64,000 nt of DNA, from NCBI RefSeq assembly GCF_903819165.1, contig NZ_CAIJCS010000014.1:366871-430870 (forward strand). Direction: 5' to 3'. Source of the stretch: Aedoeadaptatus nemausensis (GTDB lineage Bacteria; Bacillota; Clostridia; Tissierellales; Peptoniphilaceae). The translations under genes were made by a program, and so were the position numbers. Below, one piece after another: positions 56,895 through 64,000 of the stretch (positions are counted from its first letter, which is position 1; the number at the start of each line of letters is the position of its first letter). A model generated the notes under the pieces. The model was not told where the DNA came from and made no database searches. It saw nothing but the letters and a program-made list of their open reading frames with translations.

Positions 56895-57377
56895 TTACTT
56901 CCCGTCTTTAGTAATGCCTATACATATGCCCGTAAATGCGGAAGTCTTTGTCTTAACGCGGTATTCATTTCCCACGCGTACTTCCTCTCCGCCGACCACA
57001 TAGGATTTATCCGATTCTTTAATGTCCACATCGACATCCAAGTACACAGAGTATTTGTCGGGTACCGGTGCATTGACCCATCGACCCTCATACTCCACAG
57101 CGTCTTCGTAGGGACGCACGGTTTTGCCGACGATCTTACCCATAAAGACGCCTTTATCGTAGCTATAGAGATCCTGCCCTTCGGTAATGTTCTCCACCGA
57201 GGGTGTGCGTACGTTATCGACGAGAAGGGTCATTTTACCCTTAGAGGTACTCTCCACGGTAATAGAGGAATCCTTAAAGCGGGAAATCCCCCCTACAATG
57301 GCGACGATGAGTATCAGCAAGAACAAGCAGTCGATCACATTGATCTTGCCGAAAATTTTTCCTTTTTTATCAATCAT
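56895..57377 (-). CDS. DUF4330 domain membrane-anchored protein
   Basis: A 160-residue protein starting at the ATG at 57377 (AAAGGAG upstream). It has an N-terminal KGKIFGKINVIDCLFLLILI membrane helix and an extracellular domain of about 120 residues. Features match DUF4330, found in wall polysaccharide clusters. Function unknown. It overlaps no gene but lies within a few bases of both neighbours. Confidence 0.8.
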   Translation of the reverse strand: MIDKKGKIFGKINVIDCLFLLILIVAIVGGISRFKDSSITVESTSKGKMTLLVDNVRTPSVENITEGQDLYSYDKGVFMGKIVGKTVRPYEDAVEYEGRWVNAPVPDKYSVYLDVDVDIKESDKSYVVGGEEVRVGNEYRVKTKTSAFTGICIGITKDGK

Positions 57378-57378
57378 A

Positions 57379-58497
57379 TTAGCTCCTTTGAAGAATTGTT
57401 TTATATATTTCCCCATGACTTTCGGCCATGGCCTCTTGGCTGAAGTGTTCGTTTACATAATCAAAGAGGTGCTGTCCTCGCTCCTGCATTTCCTCCGGAT
57501 GATTCAGTGCATAAACAAGCCACGCGCCGAGGCTCTTCACATCTTTCGGCTGAAACAACATACCGTAGGGCCCCGCCATTTCTTCGATGCCCCCGACATC
57601 GGTTGCGATAAAGGGAATCTTCGCCTTGGCCCCTTCCAATAGTGCATAAGGGAAGCTTTCGGAAACAGATGTTAGGACATTGATATCCGATGCATAGTAA
57701 AGGCTGAAGGGATCGTCTACCTGGCCTAAAAATGTAACCAAATCCTCTAATCGATGATCGGCTACATATTGTTTTAAATAGGCACCGTCGGCTCCTTCGC
57801 CCGCAATCAGAAAATGAGCACCGGCTAATTGTTCCCGTTCCTCAGAAATAGCCGCGAGAAGCGTTCGATGATCTTTTACCAGATCCAGCCGCGCGGCGGT
57901 GGCAAAGAGCATGCGATCTCTATATTTTTCCAGGCCGTAGCGGGCCAGGAAAGCATCTCGAGCCACATGGAACTCCTCTTTTTTCATATCCATGCCGTTG
58001 TAGACGACGAAGATACGGTCTGCGGGAAAGCCTCGATCGATGAGCATCTTTTTAAAGCGCTCCGTAATAGCGATATAATATGGGAAGCCTTTCAATGCAT
58101 AGCGATTTAAGGGCGTAAAGATCTTATCTTTAATAAAATTGTCTTTAAAATCCAAAAGATAATCACTGTGTAAAGTGGTCACCATGGGAACATTGACGCG
58201 ACGCCTTAAATAAAGGGCGTTAAAATTCGCCCGGGCACCGTGACAGTGCACGAGGTCGAACTTTTCCCTTTCGATCATATCCACAACTTTTTTTAAAGAG
58301 GCCATGTCGAAGCGGTTTTTCTGCTCTACGAGCCTGGCGTCGATTCCCAAGGCTTTCGCTCCGTCGAGAAACGGTCCGGAGGTAAAGCACACCATGCTCA
58401 CATCGGCATAGGCTTCTAAGCCTTTCAACAAAGTATAAATATGGGTCTTGGCTCCGCCGGTGTCCCCGCCACTGATAAGATGAAGAATTTTCATCAT
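57379..58497 (-). CDS. family 4 glycosyltransferase
   Basis: A 372-residue GT-B fold glycosyltransferase. It begins KILHLISGGDTGGAKTHI and has a C-terminal nucleotide-sugar-binding part with LTSVSESFPYALLEGAKAKIPF, where the two Glu residues of the E-x7-E motif are visible. It is the first sugar transferase of the cluster running down to csaB and tagA. The donor and acceptor are unknown. Confidence 0.93.
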   Translation of the reverse strand: MMKILHLISGGDTGGAKTHIYTLLKGLEAYADVSMVCFTSGPFLDGAKALGIDARLVEQKNRFDMASLKKVVDMIEREKFDLVHCHGARANFNALYLRRRVNVPMVTTLHSDYLLDFKDNFIKDKIFTPLNRYALKGFPYYIAITERFKKMLIDRGFPADRIFVVYNGMDMKKEEFHVARDAFLARYGLEKYRDRMLFATAARLDLVKDHRTLLAAISEEREQLAGAHFLIAGEGADGAYLKQYVADHRLEDLVTFLGQVDDPFSLYYASDINVLTSVSESFPYALLEGAKAKIPFIATDVGGIEEMAGPYGMLFQPKDVKSLGAWLVYALNHPEEMQERGQHLFDYVNEHFSQEAMAESHGEIYKTILQRS

Positions 58498-58505
58498 TTC
58501 TCTCG

Positions 58506-58949
58506 CTATCTTTCCACGCTGTAGCTGCCGCGTACTAAGACAATGGCTTTCGTGTTCGCCTTTAAACCCCGTCCGTCACTTCTCGGAGCGATGAGCAGGT
58601 GGTCTATGGGCGCTTTATTGCCCTGAGCGAGATTGGCGCCCTTTGTAATATCGCTCAATCCGCCGCTGGTGCCGGCGATAGCCGTTACCGAACCGGTTCT
58701 CGGGATCATTTCCGTGCCTTGTGCCACGATCAGCTTGTCGCCGGCTTCCAAATTAACCACTACCAAATTAGAAGCACCTCCTGTCGAAGGGGTACTCCCT
58801 TGTAATTTACTTTCGATTTGTTCTAAGCGCTTATTTAGGTAACTTAAAGAAACCAGTGGGTCGCCGTTATTTGCAAAAGCGGGCAAAGCTGCTCCGACGA
58901 CGAGGGCCAACGCCAAAACCGGGCCGCTTTTTTTCCATTTGCTTCTCAC
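58506..58949 (-). CDS. small secreted protein of unknown function
   Basis: A 147-residue exported protein. I chose the GTG at 58949 (AAAGGATG seven bases upstream); the frame is open six codons further up. The signal peptide runs from about residue 1 to 26 (ALALVVGAALPAFA). The mature part starts with a short coiled-coil stretch (SYLNKRLEQIESKL) and then a compact beta-rich domain (LEAGDKLIVAQGTEMI, HLLIAPRSDGRGL). The pattern resembles small secreted Clostridial proteins, but I do not assign a family. It heads the wall-polymer cluster. Confidence 0.7.
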   Translation of the reverse strand: MRSKWKKSGPVLALALVVGAALPAFANNGDPLVSLSYLNKRLEQIESKLQGSTPSTGGASNLVVVNLEAGDKLIVAQGTEMIPRTGSVTAIAGTSGGLSDITKGANLAQGNKAPIDHLLIAPRSDGRGLKANTKAIVLVRGSYSVER

Positions 58950-59021
58950 AGTCTCATCCTTTCTCAACTAAAAATATTCACAATTTCTATTATACAACAT
59001 CCCATGATAGACACCAATGAA

Positions 59022-59062
59022 AACGACGATAAGCGCGAGAAAAACTCGCGCCTATCGTCGTT
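59022..59062 (-). terminator. terminator of the MazF-family gene
   Basis: An 18-base arm (59022-59039) pairs with 59045-59062 almost perfectly (one mismatch), with an A-rich loop. On the minus strand it is followed by TTTTC. It closes the transcript running down from the AcpS-NnrD gene. Confidence 0.75.
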
Positions 59063-59067
59063 ATGTA

Positions 59068-59409
59068 CTATAATGCGAAACTTATTTTTATAGCTTCGTT
59101 TACATCGTCCATGATTTTCGGGCTGAACTTTCCGATTTTTTCGCGGAGCCGCTTTTTGTCAATGGTCCGAACCTGTTCCAGCAAAATTACAGAATTCTTC
59201 GGAAGGTCATTGGTCGCCGCTTTGACCTTGACGTGGGTCGGGAGCTTTGTCTTGTTCATCTGACTGGTAATGGCTGCGACGATGGTCGTGGGAGAATATT
59301 TGTTTCCTACATCATTTTGTAAAATAACCACCGGGCGCACGCCTCCCTGCTCCGAACCGACAACCGGCGAAAGATCAGCATAGAAGATGTCTCCTCGTTT
59401 AATAATCAT
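59068..59409 (-). CDS. MazF/PemK family mRNA interferase (NdoA-like), without adjacent antitoxin
   Basis: A 113-residue protein that matches B. subtilis NdoA and other MazF toxins: [20 protein letters not shown] near the N-terminus, RPVVILQND, and TIVAAITSQ with the later [13 protein letters not shown]. NdoA cleaves RNA at UACAU. In most Firmicutes the antitoxin gene (ndoAI) lies directly upstream, but the gap to the AcpS-NnrD gene is only 45 bases and holds no frame. The toxin may be held in check by a distant antitoxin, or have a tame role. Confidence 0.92.
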   Translation of the reverse strand: MIIKRGDIFYADLSPVVGSEQGGVRPVVILQNDVGNKYSPTTIVAAITSQMNKTKLPTHVKVKAATNDLPKNSVILLEQVRTIDKKRLREKIGKFSPKIMDDVNEAIKISFAL

Positions 59410-59454
59410 GGATCACACCCTTTCTATTTAGTTGTCTTAAATAAAGCATATCGC

Positions 59455-60630
59455 TTATATGAGCTCAGGCTCTCCAAAATTCTCTATAAAAAGAAGAGCT
59501 TCGGGAAGATAGACGATTAAATCGGAGGCGATCAGGCCGTGGCGACTCTTATGTAAGGCCCCTATATCGCCGCTTAATCCGTGAATATACACTCCCAGGC
59601 ACGCGGCGTCAAAACAACTCAGCCCTTGGGCTAAAAAAGACGTTATGATGCCCGTAAGTACATCTCCGCTTCCCGCCGTAGCCATGCCGCCATTCCCCGT
59701 GGAATTAATATATGTTTCCACCCCGTCGGTTACGATGGTGTTTTTGCCTTTCAGCACTACGACGCCGCTGTAAAGAGACTGACAGGCTTTTGCCGCTTCC
59801 TGGCGATGAGATCTTATCCATTGAACGTCCCGTTCGATTAAGCGGGCCATTTCCCCTTCGTGAGGTGTAAAGATCGTGCGATCTCTCCTTTTTCTTTCTC
59901 GAGATAGATGAAAGAGGCCGTCGGCGTCGACGACGAGAGATTTGTTTTCTGTAGAATAAACCTTTTTGAAAAGAGCGGAACTTTTTTCATCTCGCCCCAT
60001 ACCCGGACCGATGGCCGCGGCGTCCATATCGTCTAAAAGGAAAAGATCTTCTCGATTGCGTACGATCACTTCCATGGCGCGGAGGGCGAAGGATGCTACC
60101 GATTCTTTCGGTAAAAGAGCGTAGGCCAGGCCCGTTCCACTTCTTAAAAGAGCGCGACTTGCCAGATCTACCGATCCGTACATGCCCTCGCTACCGCCGA
60201 TAATCGCGGCCTTTCCTCGACTCCCCTTGTGGTCGTCGCTTTTAATTTCAGGAAGAAGTTGCGCCATTTCGAAATCCACGGTGATATCGCCGCAAAAATT
60301 ATGTACGTCCACTTTCTGAGCTATACTTATAGCATAATCCTTTTCGTGACTAATGGAAAGATGAAAATATATATTTTTATAAAAACCGTAGGGTCTTCCG
60401 TTTTCATCTTTTCGAACCGTGAACTGTTTTAGTCCCGTGGAAAAAATCCCCTCCCCGAGAGCCTTTCCCATGGCCTCTTTTGCGGCAAAAATGCCGGCGA
60501 TATGTTCCGGTGTCTTTTTTTGTAAGGTGTTTATTTCTTCGTCGCTTAAGATTTTTTCTAAAAATCTGTCCCCTCGCCTCGCCAATAAATCGGCCATGCG
60601 GGGAATGTAAACCATGTCGATACCTATCAT
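59455..60630 (-). CDS. AcpS-NnrD fusion: holo-ACP synthase and ADP-dependent NAD(P)H-hydrate dehydratase
   Basis: A 391-residue fusion. Residues 1 to about 115 are AcpS: IGIDMVYIPR (metal Asp), FAAKEAMGKALG and LSISHEKDYAIS. It moves phosphopantetheine from CoA to acyl carrier protein. Residues about 130-391 match NnrD (YjeF C-terminal kinase-like domain), with AAIIGGSEGMYGSVDLASRALLRSG across 138-162, FTPHEGEMARL and the catalytic NGGMATAGSGDVLTG. It repairs hydrated NAD(P)H. Many Firmicutes have acpS next to a bifunctional NnrE-NnrD gene. Here acpS is fused to the dehydratase part and the epimerase part (NnrE) is missing. Confidence 0.9.
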   Translation of the reverse strand: MIGIDMVYIPRMADLLARRGDRFLEKILSDEEINTLQKKTPEHIAGIFAAKEAMGKALGEGIFSTGLKQFTVRKDENGRPYGFYKNIYFHLSISHEKDYAISIAQKVDVHNFCGDITVDFEMAQLLPEIKSDDHKGSRGKAAIIGGSEGMYGSVDLASRALLRSGTGLAYALLPKESVASFALRAMEVIVRNREDLFLLDDMDAAAIGPGMGRDEKSSALFKKVYSTENKSLVVDADGLFHLSRERKRRDRTIFTPHEGEMARLIERDVQWIRSHRQEAAKACQSLYSGVVVLKGKNTIVTDGVETYINSTGNGGMATAGSGDVLTGIITSFLAQGLSCFDAACLGVYIHGLSGDIGALHKSRHGLIASDLIVYLPEALLFIENFGEPELI

Positions 60631-60687
60631 ATTCTCCTCCTTTTTCTATCATAGCACAGGTCTCTTTTAGGAACATTGAAAATGTTC

Positions 60688-60716
60688 TTGACAAGTTCTC
60701 TCGGGCAGTATAGAAT
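60688..60716 (+). promoter_or_regulatory. tyrS promoter
   Basis: A perfect TTGACA (60688-60693), a 17-base spacer and TAGAAT (60711-60716). It starts the T-box leader. Confidence 0.75.
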
Positions 60717-60722
60717 GGGGAT

Positions 60723-60850
60723 CAAATTTAAGATATACGATGAAGGCGTCCTCAAAATTACAACGCCGGAGTATAATATTTTCTCAAGGCTTTATGCGAA
60801 GAAAGGTGGTACCGCGTCCCACGACGCCCTTTCGCAAAGTCTTTTTTTGT
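60723..60850 (+). promoter_or_regulatory. tyrosine T-box leader with a very short Stem I
   Basis: A T-box riboswitch that senses uncharged tRNA-Tyr. The T-box core AAGGTGGTACCGCG is at 60803-60816, and the terminator (arm near 60788-60808 with 60828-60842, then CTTTTTTT) follows. Stem I is only about 42 bases: base stem TATAC/GTATA (60734-60738, 60771-60775), a GATGA/GGA kink-turn, stem GGCGT/ACGCC (60745-60749, 60763-60767) and a 13-base loop with the specifier codon TAC (60759-60761), followed by A. The usual distal arm is missing. Confidence 0.85.
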
Positions 60851-60868
60851 GCTTAAAAAGGAGGCATC

Positions 60869-62095
60869 ATGACTGAAAACGTATTTGACCTATTGGAACG
60901 TAGAGGTTACATCGATCAAGTAACCTTCCCCGAAGAACTTAAAGAGCGCTTGGCAGAAGGACCGATTACGTTCTATATCGGATTCGACGCTACCGCCGAC
61001 TCTCTGACATTGGGCCATTACTTACAGGTTAAGGTGCTCCAACATTTCCAAAGAGCGGGCCACAGACCCATTACCCTCTTCGGTGGCGGCACCACCCTTA
61101 TCGGCGACCCCTCGGGCCGTACAGATATGCGTAAAATGTTGACGAAAGAAGACATCGCCCATAATATCGGTTGTTTCCAAAGACAACTTTCTCATTTTAT
61201 CGATTACAGCGACGGTAAAGCTATTGCAGCGAATAATGCAGACTGGCTCTTGGATTTAGGTTACCTGGATTTCATGCGCAATATCGGCGTGCACTTCTCG
61301 GTCAATCAGATGCTGAAACTGGACGCCTACGCCAACCGTTTGGATCAAGGACTTACTTTCTTCGAAATGGGCTACATGCTCATGCAATCCTACGACTTCC
61401 TCGTGCTCTACAAGAAATACGATTGCCAACTGCAATTAGGCGGAAGCGATCAATGGAGCAATATGCTCGGCGGTTACGATTTAGTGCGTAAGCTTGAAAA
61501 CGGAAAAGTCTACTCCATGACTTTCAAATTACTTTCCACAGCCGACGGTCAAAAAATGGGCAAATCCATGAAGGGTGCCATTTTCCTCGACCCGAATAAG
61601 ACCCCGCCACACGAAATGTTCCAATACCTGCGCAATACCGACGACCGCGACGTCATTAAGTTTATGAAGCTCTTAACCGACGTAAGCGACGAAGAAATCG
61701 CCGAATACGCAAAACTCGAAGGGCAAGAGCTCAATAAGGCCAAAGAACGCTTGGCTTGGGAAATTACGGCGGAAGTTCACGGCAAAGACATTGCCGACGA
61801 ACAATTAGAAGCCTCCCGCGCCCTCTTCGGCGGCAGCGGCGAAACGGAAAATATGCCCACGACGGAACTGGAAGCCGATGAGGTGGCAGAAGGCATTACC
61901 ATCGTCGATCTCCTGCAAAAAGCGGATCTGATCGCTTCTACGAGCGAAGGCAGACGCCTCATTAAACAAGGAGGCATCTCCATCGACGACGAAAAGGCCA
62001 CATCACACGATCAAATTGTTTCGAAAGAAGCATTGGAAAACGGCGTACACGTTCGAAAAGGAAAGAAAGTTCACCACTTATTTAAACTTAAATAG
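60869..62095 (+). CDS. tyrS: tyrosine--tRNA ligase
   Basis: Class I synthetase that charges tRNA-Tyr. The 408-residue protein has the HIGH-like TLGHYLQVK (about 48-56), GGGTTLIGDPSGRTDM, and the KMSKS-like KMGKSMKG (about 231-238). It ends in a C-terminal S4 RNA-binding domain (about 345-408, LIKQGGISIDDEKA). AAAGGAGG precedes the start. The T-box upstream controls it by transcription attenuation. Confidence 0.97.
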   Translation: MTENVFDLLERRGYIDQVTFPEELKERLAEGPITFYIGFDATADSLTLGHYLQVKVLQHFQRAGHRPITLFGGGTTLIGDPSGRTDMRKMLTKEDIAHNIGCFQRQLSHFIDYSDGKAIAANNADWLLDLGYLDFMRNIGVHFSVNQMLKLDAYANRLDQGLTFFEMGYMLMQSYDFLVLYKKYDCQLQLGGSDQWSNMLGGYDLVRKLENGKVYSMTFKLLSTADGQKMGKSMKGAIFLDPNKTPPHEMFQYLRNTDDRDVIKFMKLLTDVSDEEIAEYAKLEGQELNKAKERLAWEITAEVHGKDIADEQLEASRALFGGSGETENMPTTELEADEVAEGITIVDLLQKADLIASTSEGRRLIKQGGISIDDEKATSHDQIVSKEALENGVHVRKGKKVHHLFKLK

Positions 62096-62100
62096 AAAGA

Positions 62101-62133
62101 AAGCACCTGCTACAAAAGTAGTAGGTGCTTTTT
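62101..62133 (+). terminator. terminator of tyrS, probably bidirectional
   Basis: GCACCTGCTAC/GTAGTAGGTGC stem (62103-62113 and 62118-62128, one G-T pair) followed by TTTTT. On the minus strand a T-rich tail follows too, so it can also end the convergent yacL transcript. Confidence 0.9.
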
Positions 62134-62158
62134 CATTGCGCAAAATAATAACAGTACT

Positions 62159-63268
62159 TTATTCCACAGGCTTTGCAAAAATCATTTTTCCCGCTGAGGT
62201 TTGAAGCATGGAAGTTACGACACAGTCGATGGCCTCTCCTAAGTAGTCGATGCCGTTTTCCACGACGATCATAGTGCCGTCATCTAAATACCCCAGGCCC
62301 TGTTTATCTTGGCTGCCGGGCTTGACGACGAAGACATTGATACGCTCGCCGTTGACAAAGACGGGCTTCATGGCATTGGCCAAGGCATTAATATTTAACA
62401 CCTCGATCCCCTGTACTTCCGCCACCTTGTTCAGATTAAAATCGTTGGTGACGATCACACCCTTGCTTTCTTTCGCAAAGCGCAAAAGCATATCGTCCAC
62501 TTCATGAAGATCGTCGTATGCTTTTTCTACAATGGTGATCTTGTGCTTTCCTTCATCTTGTAAAGATTTCAAACTGTCGAGTCCCTTACGTCCCTTGGTA
62601 CGGCTCATGGCATTGGACGAATCGGCGATGCCCTGAAGCTCGGTGAGGACGAAAGTAGGCACGACGATGGGCTCTTCGATAAAACCTAATTCAATAATAT
62701 CTACAATTCTTCCGTCGATAATCACCGAGGTATCCAAGATCTTTGCCGGTACGGTGCGCTTATCGCCCAGTCTGCCTCGCCATTCGCCACGGCCCTGTGC
62801 GAAAAATCCTCTAAGACCCGCGGCAAATTCTTCTCTCTTCGTAAGCATGACGCGAATTCCCAAAATGCCGAGAACGGCATAAATAAGCAGGGAAATAAAG
62901 CTGCTAATATAGGGAATGTTCAGGCGGTATACGGGAATGGACACGAGAAACGCCACAAAAATCCCTAGAACCAATCCTACAAATCCCCAGAGAATATCTC
63001 CGGCAGGTAAATCCTTCATGTCTGACTCGATCAATGAAATCAACTGTTTCAAAGATACAAAGGCGTATTTCCCCAATATAAAGAAAATAATAGCAAATAT
63101 AATAAGTACGAGAATGGGCAAATAACGCTCGGGAATCCATCGATGAATGGAAGTCAATGCATCGAGATCAGGTAAAAAAATGAGAACCATGCGACCTACC
63201 GCCACACCTAAAAGCGTGAATAATAAACGGAAGATCACATAGACTATGCGATCGGATCTGATACGCAT
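62159..63268 (-). CDS. YacL-type membrane protein with PIN and TRAM domains
   Basis: A 369-residue protein. It has four N-terminal membrane segments, then a PIN-type nuclease domain (about 175-295, ILDTSVIIDGRIVDI with the conserved acidic residues, VVTNDFNLNKVAEV) and a C-terminal TRAM RNA-binding domain (about 300-360). The gene is usual next to carD in Firmicutes. The role is RNA turnover or maturation, not known in detail. Confidence 0.93.
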   Translation of the reverse strand: MRIRSDRIVYVIFRLLFTLLGVAVGRMVLIFLPDLDALTSIHRWIPERYLPILVLIIFAIIFFILGKYAFVSLKQLISLIESDMKDLPAGDILWGFVGLVLGIFVAFLVSIPVYRLNIPYISSFISLLIYAVLGILGIRVMLTKREEFAAGLRGFFAQGRGEWRGRLGDKRTVPAKILDTSVIIDGRIVDIIELGFIEEPIVVPTFVLTELQGIADSSNAMSRTKGRKGLDSLKSLQDEGKHKITIVEKAYDDLHEVDDMLLRFAKESKGVIVTNDFNLNKVAEVQGIEVLNINALANAMKPVFVNGERINVFVVKPGSQDKQGLGYLDDGTMIVVENGIDYLGEAIDCVVTSMLQTSAGKMIFAKPVE

Positions 63269-63277
63269 GCTCCTTTC

Positions 63278-63790
63278 CTAGTCTTCCCCTTTAACCGCTT
63301 TCAGGCAACCGTCTTCCATTGTCTTGTCGACGATTTCCACAACTTCGTCGTAAGATTTATCATAGACCAATACCATTTCCGATAAGATAATTTGGCGAGC
63401 GTTGTTTAAAATCTTGCGTTCTCCTGTAGAAAGTGCCTTCTCCCGATCTAAACACTCGAGATTTTTAATCACTCTCGCGATTTCTTCCAGATCGCCGGTT
63501 TTAATCTTGTCTTGATGGAAACGGTAACGACGATTCCAGTTATTGGGCATTTTTTCGATCGTGGTGTCCTTTAACACTTCAAGGACCTTGTCCATTTCCT
63601 CGGGGGTCTTGATTTCCCTGATTCCGACGCTGTCCATGCTGCCGATAGGCACCAATACTTTCATCTCGTTCACGGGGATTTTTAGGACGAAATATTCTTT
63701 CTTCTCGCCTAAAATCACTTTATTCTTAATATCGACGATAACACCTGCGCCGTGAATCGGGTAGACGATCTTATCTCCTATTTCAAACAT
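63278..63790 (-). CDS. carD: CarD family transcription regulator
   Basis: A 170-residue regulator that binds RNA polymerase beta subunit and promoter DNA to stabilise open complexes. The N-terminal part (about 1-60) is a Tudor-like RNAP-interaction domain with FEIGDKIVYPIHGAGVIVDI. The rest is helical DNA-binding, with NNWNRRYRFHQDKIKTGDL and LSTGERKILNNARQIILSEM. yacL follows 9 bases downstream on the same strand. Confidence 0.94.
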   Translation of the reverse strand: MFEIGDKIVYPIHGAGVIVDIKNKVILGEKKEYFVLKIPVNEMKVLVPIGSMDSVGIREIKTPEEMDKVLEVLKDTTIEKMPNNWNRRYRFHQDKIKTGDLEEIARVIKNLECLDREKALSTGERKILNNARQIILSEMVLVYDKSYDEVVEIVDKTMEDGCLKAVKGED

Positions 63791-63907
63791 ATACTCCCCC
63801 TTTTAACAGATTATTGCGTTCCTTTTAATTATACCATATTTTTTAAAATTATACATGGTATCACAATCCAAACTAAGATTCAAGTAAATATTATAATTTG
63901 TAATCAG

Positions 63908-63975
63908 AACCACCGGCTTAGCCGGTGGTTTGTTATGCCCCTATAAGGGGCTGTTACCGGCAGCACTCTCGTGCT
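63908..63975 (+). mobile_element. hairpin cluster, probable end of an IS200/IS605-type element
   Basis: Three perfect hairpins within 68 bases: AACCACCGGC/GCCGGTGGTT (63908-63930), GCCCCT/AGGGGC (63937-63951) and AGCAC/GTGCT (63962-63975). Such GC-rich short hairpins, with small loops and close spacing, mark the subterminal ends of IS200/IS605 elements and the guide-RNA region near tnpB. The transposase would lie beyond the right edge, so this is a suggestion only. Confidence 0.45.
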
Positions 63976-64000
63976 CTGAGTTTCTTCCTCTTGCAACAAA

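Noticed and set aside
59410..59454. Search for an antitoxin gene before the MazF-type toxin
   Set aside because: Only 45 bases; no frame of useful length on either strand.

Overview
The window reads as a chromosomal segment of an anaerobic, Gram-positive-type (Firmicutes) bacterium of medium GC content. The best guess is the Tissierellia/Peptoniphilaceae lineage. Support comes from a T-box leader on tyrS, a CarD regulator next to a YacL-type PIN/TRAM protein, a DUF951-MscS pair, an S-layer-homology (SLH) surface protein with GA-module-like repeats, the cell-wall pyruvyl transferase CsaB, and B12-dependent methionine synthesis split over two genes. The genus is inference; no rRNA is present.

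Layout. 0-14 kb is mostly minus strand housekeeping: tatD (cut by the window edge), metG, a YitT-type membrane protein behind a structured leader, a cysteine desulfurase with its DUF3343 partner, tex, prfB, secA, DUF951 and mscS, and a membrane-anchored protein of unknown function. A plus-strand pentapeptide-repeat gene lies among them. 14-20.7 kb is plus strand: pgeF, tRNA-Ala(GGC), murI, a GT2-GtrA fusion, then metF, a stand-alone MetH activation domain and metH. 20.8-24.2 kb is the large SLH surface protein. 24.6-27 kb is a polar amino-acid ABC importer with an unusual leader. 27.2-36.2 kb is one minus-strand run: ftsE, ftsX, an EnvC-like murein hydrolase activator, a CtpA/B protease, uvrB, uvrA. 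36.3-37.5 kb holds convergent 5-formyl-THF cyclo-ligase and larB.

37.6-41.3 kb is a MacB-like ABC system with a membrane-anchored COG1361-type partner. 41.4-46.3 kb is a compact cluster: a double-rhodanese lipoprotein, a CofC-like transferase, two TVP38 membrane proteins, a GT2-like transferase, a CCG-type iron-sulfur protein and a C_GCAxxG_C_C protein. The two transferases are of the type described as rSAM/selenodomain-associated, but no radical SAM gene is seen here. 46.4-50.7 kb holds a PHP phosphoesterase and a ferric-type ABC importer. 50.8-58.9 kb (minus) is an envelope polysaccharide cluster (GT4, DUF4330, an O-antigen-ligase-like protein, CsaB, TagA/WecG) ending in transketolase and an FMN-binding lipoprotein. 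CsaB pyruvylates the wall polymer that SLH domains bind, so this cluster and the SLH protein probably work together. 59-60.6 kb holds a MazF-family toxin without an adjacent antitoxin and an AcpS-NnrD fusion. 60.7-63.8 kb is T-box-tyrS, then yacL and carD on the minus strand. The last 100 bases carry three hairpins that look like the end of an IS200/IS605-type element.

The most unusual points are the very short Stem I of the tyrS T-box, two structured leaders of no class I recognise (YitT gene and amino-acid ABC operon), the AcpS-NnrD fusion, the orphan MazF, prfB without its usual frameshift, and the 41-46 kb cluster. No CRISPR array, rRNA or prophage was seen. Many start codons were moved from the longest open frame to a start with a visible ribosome binding site; these are noted.
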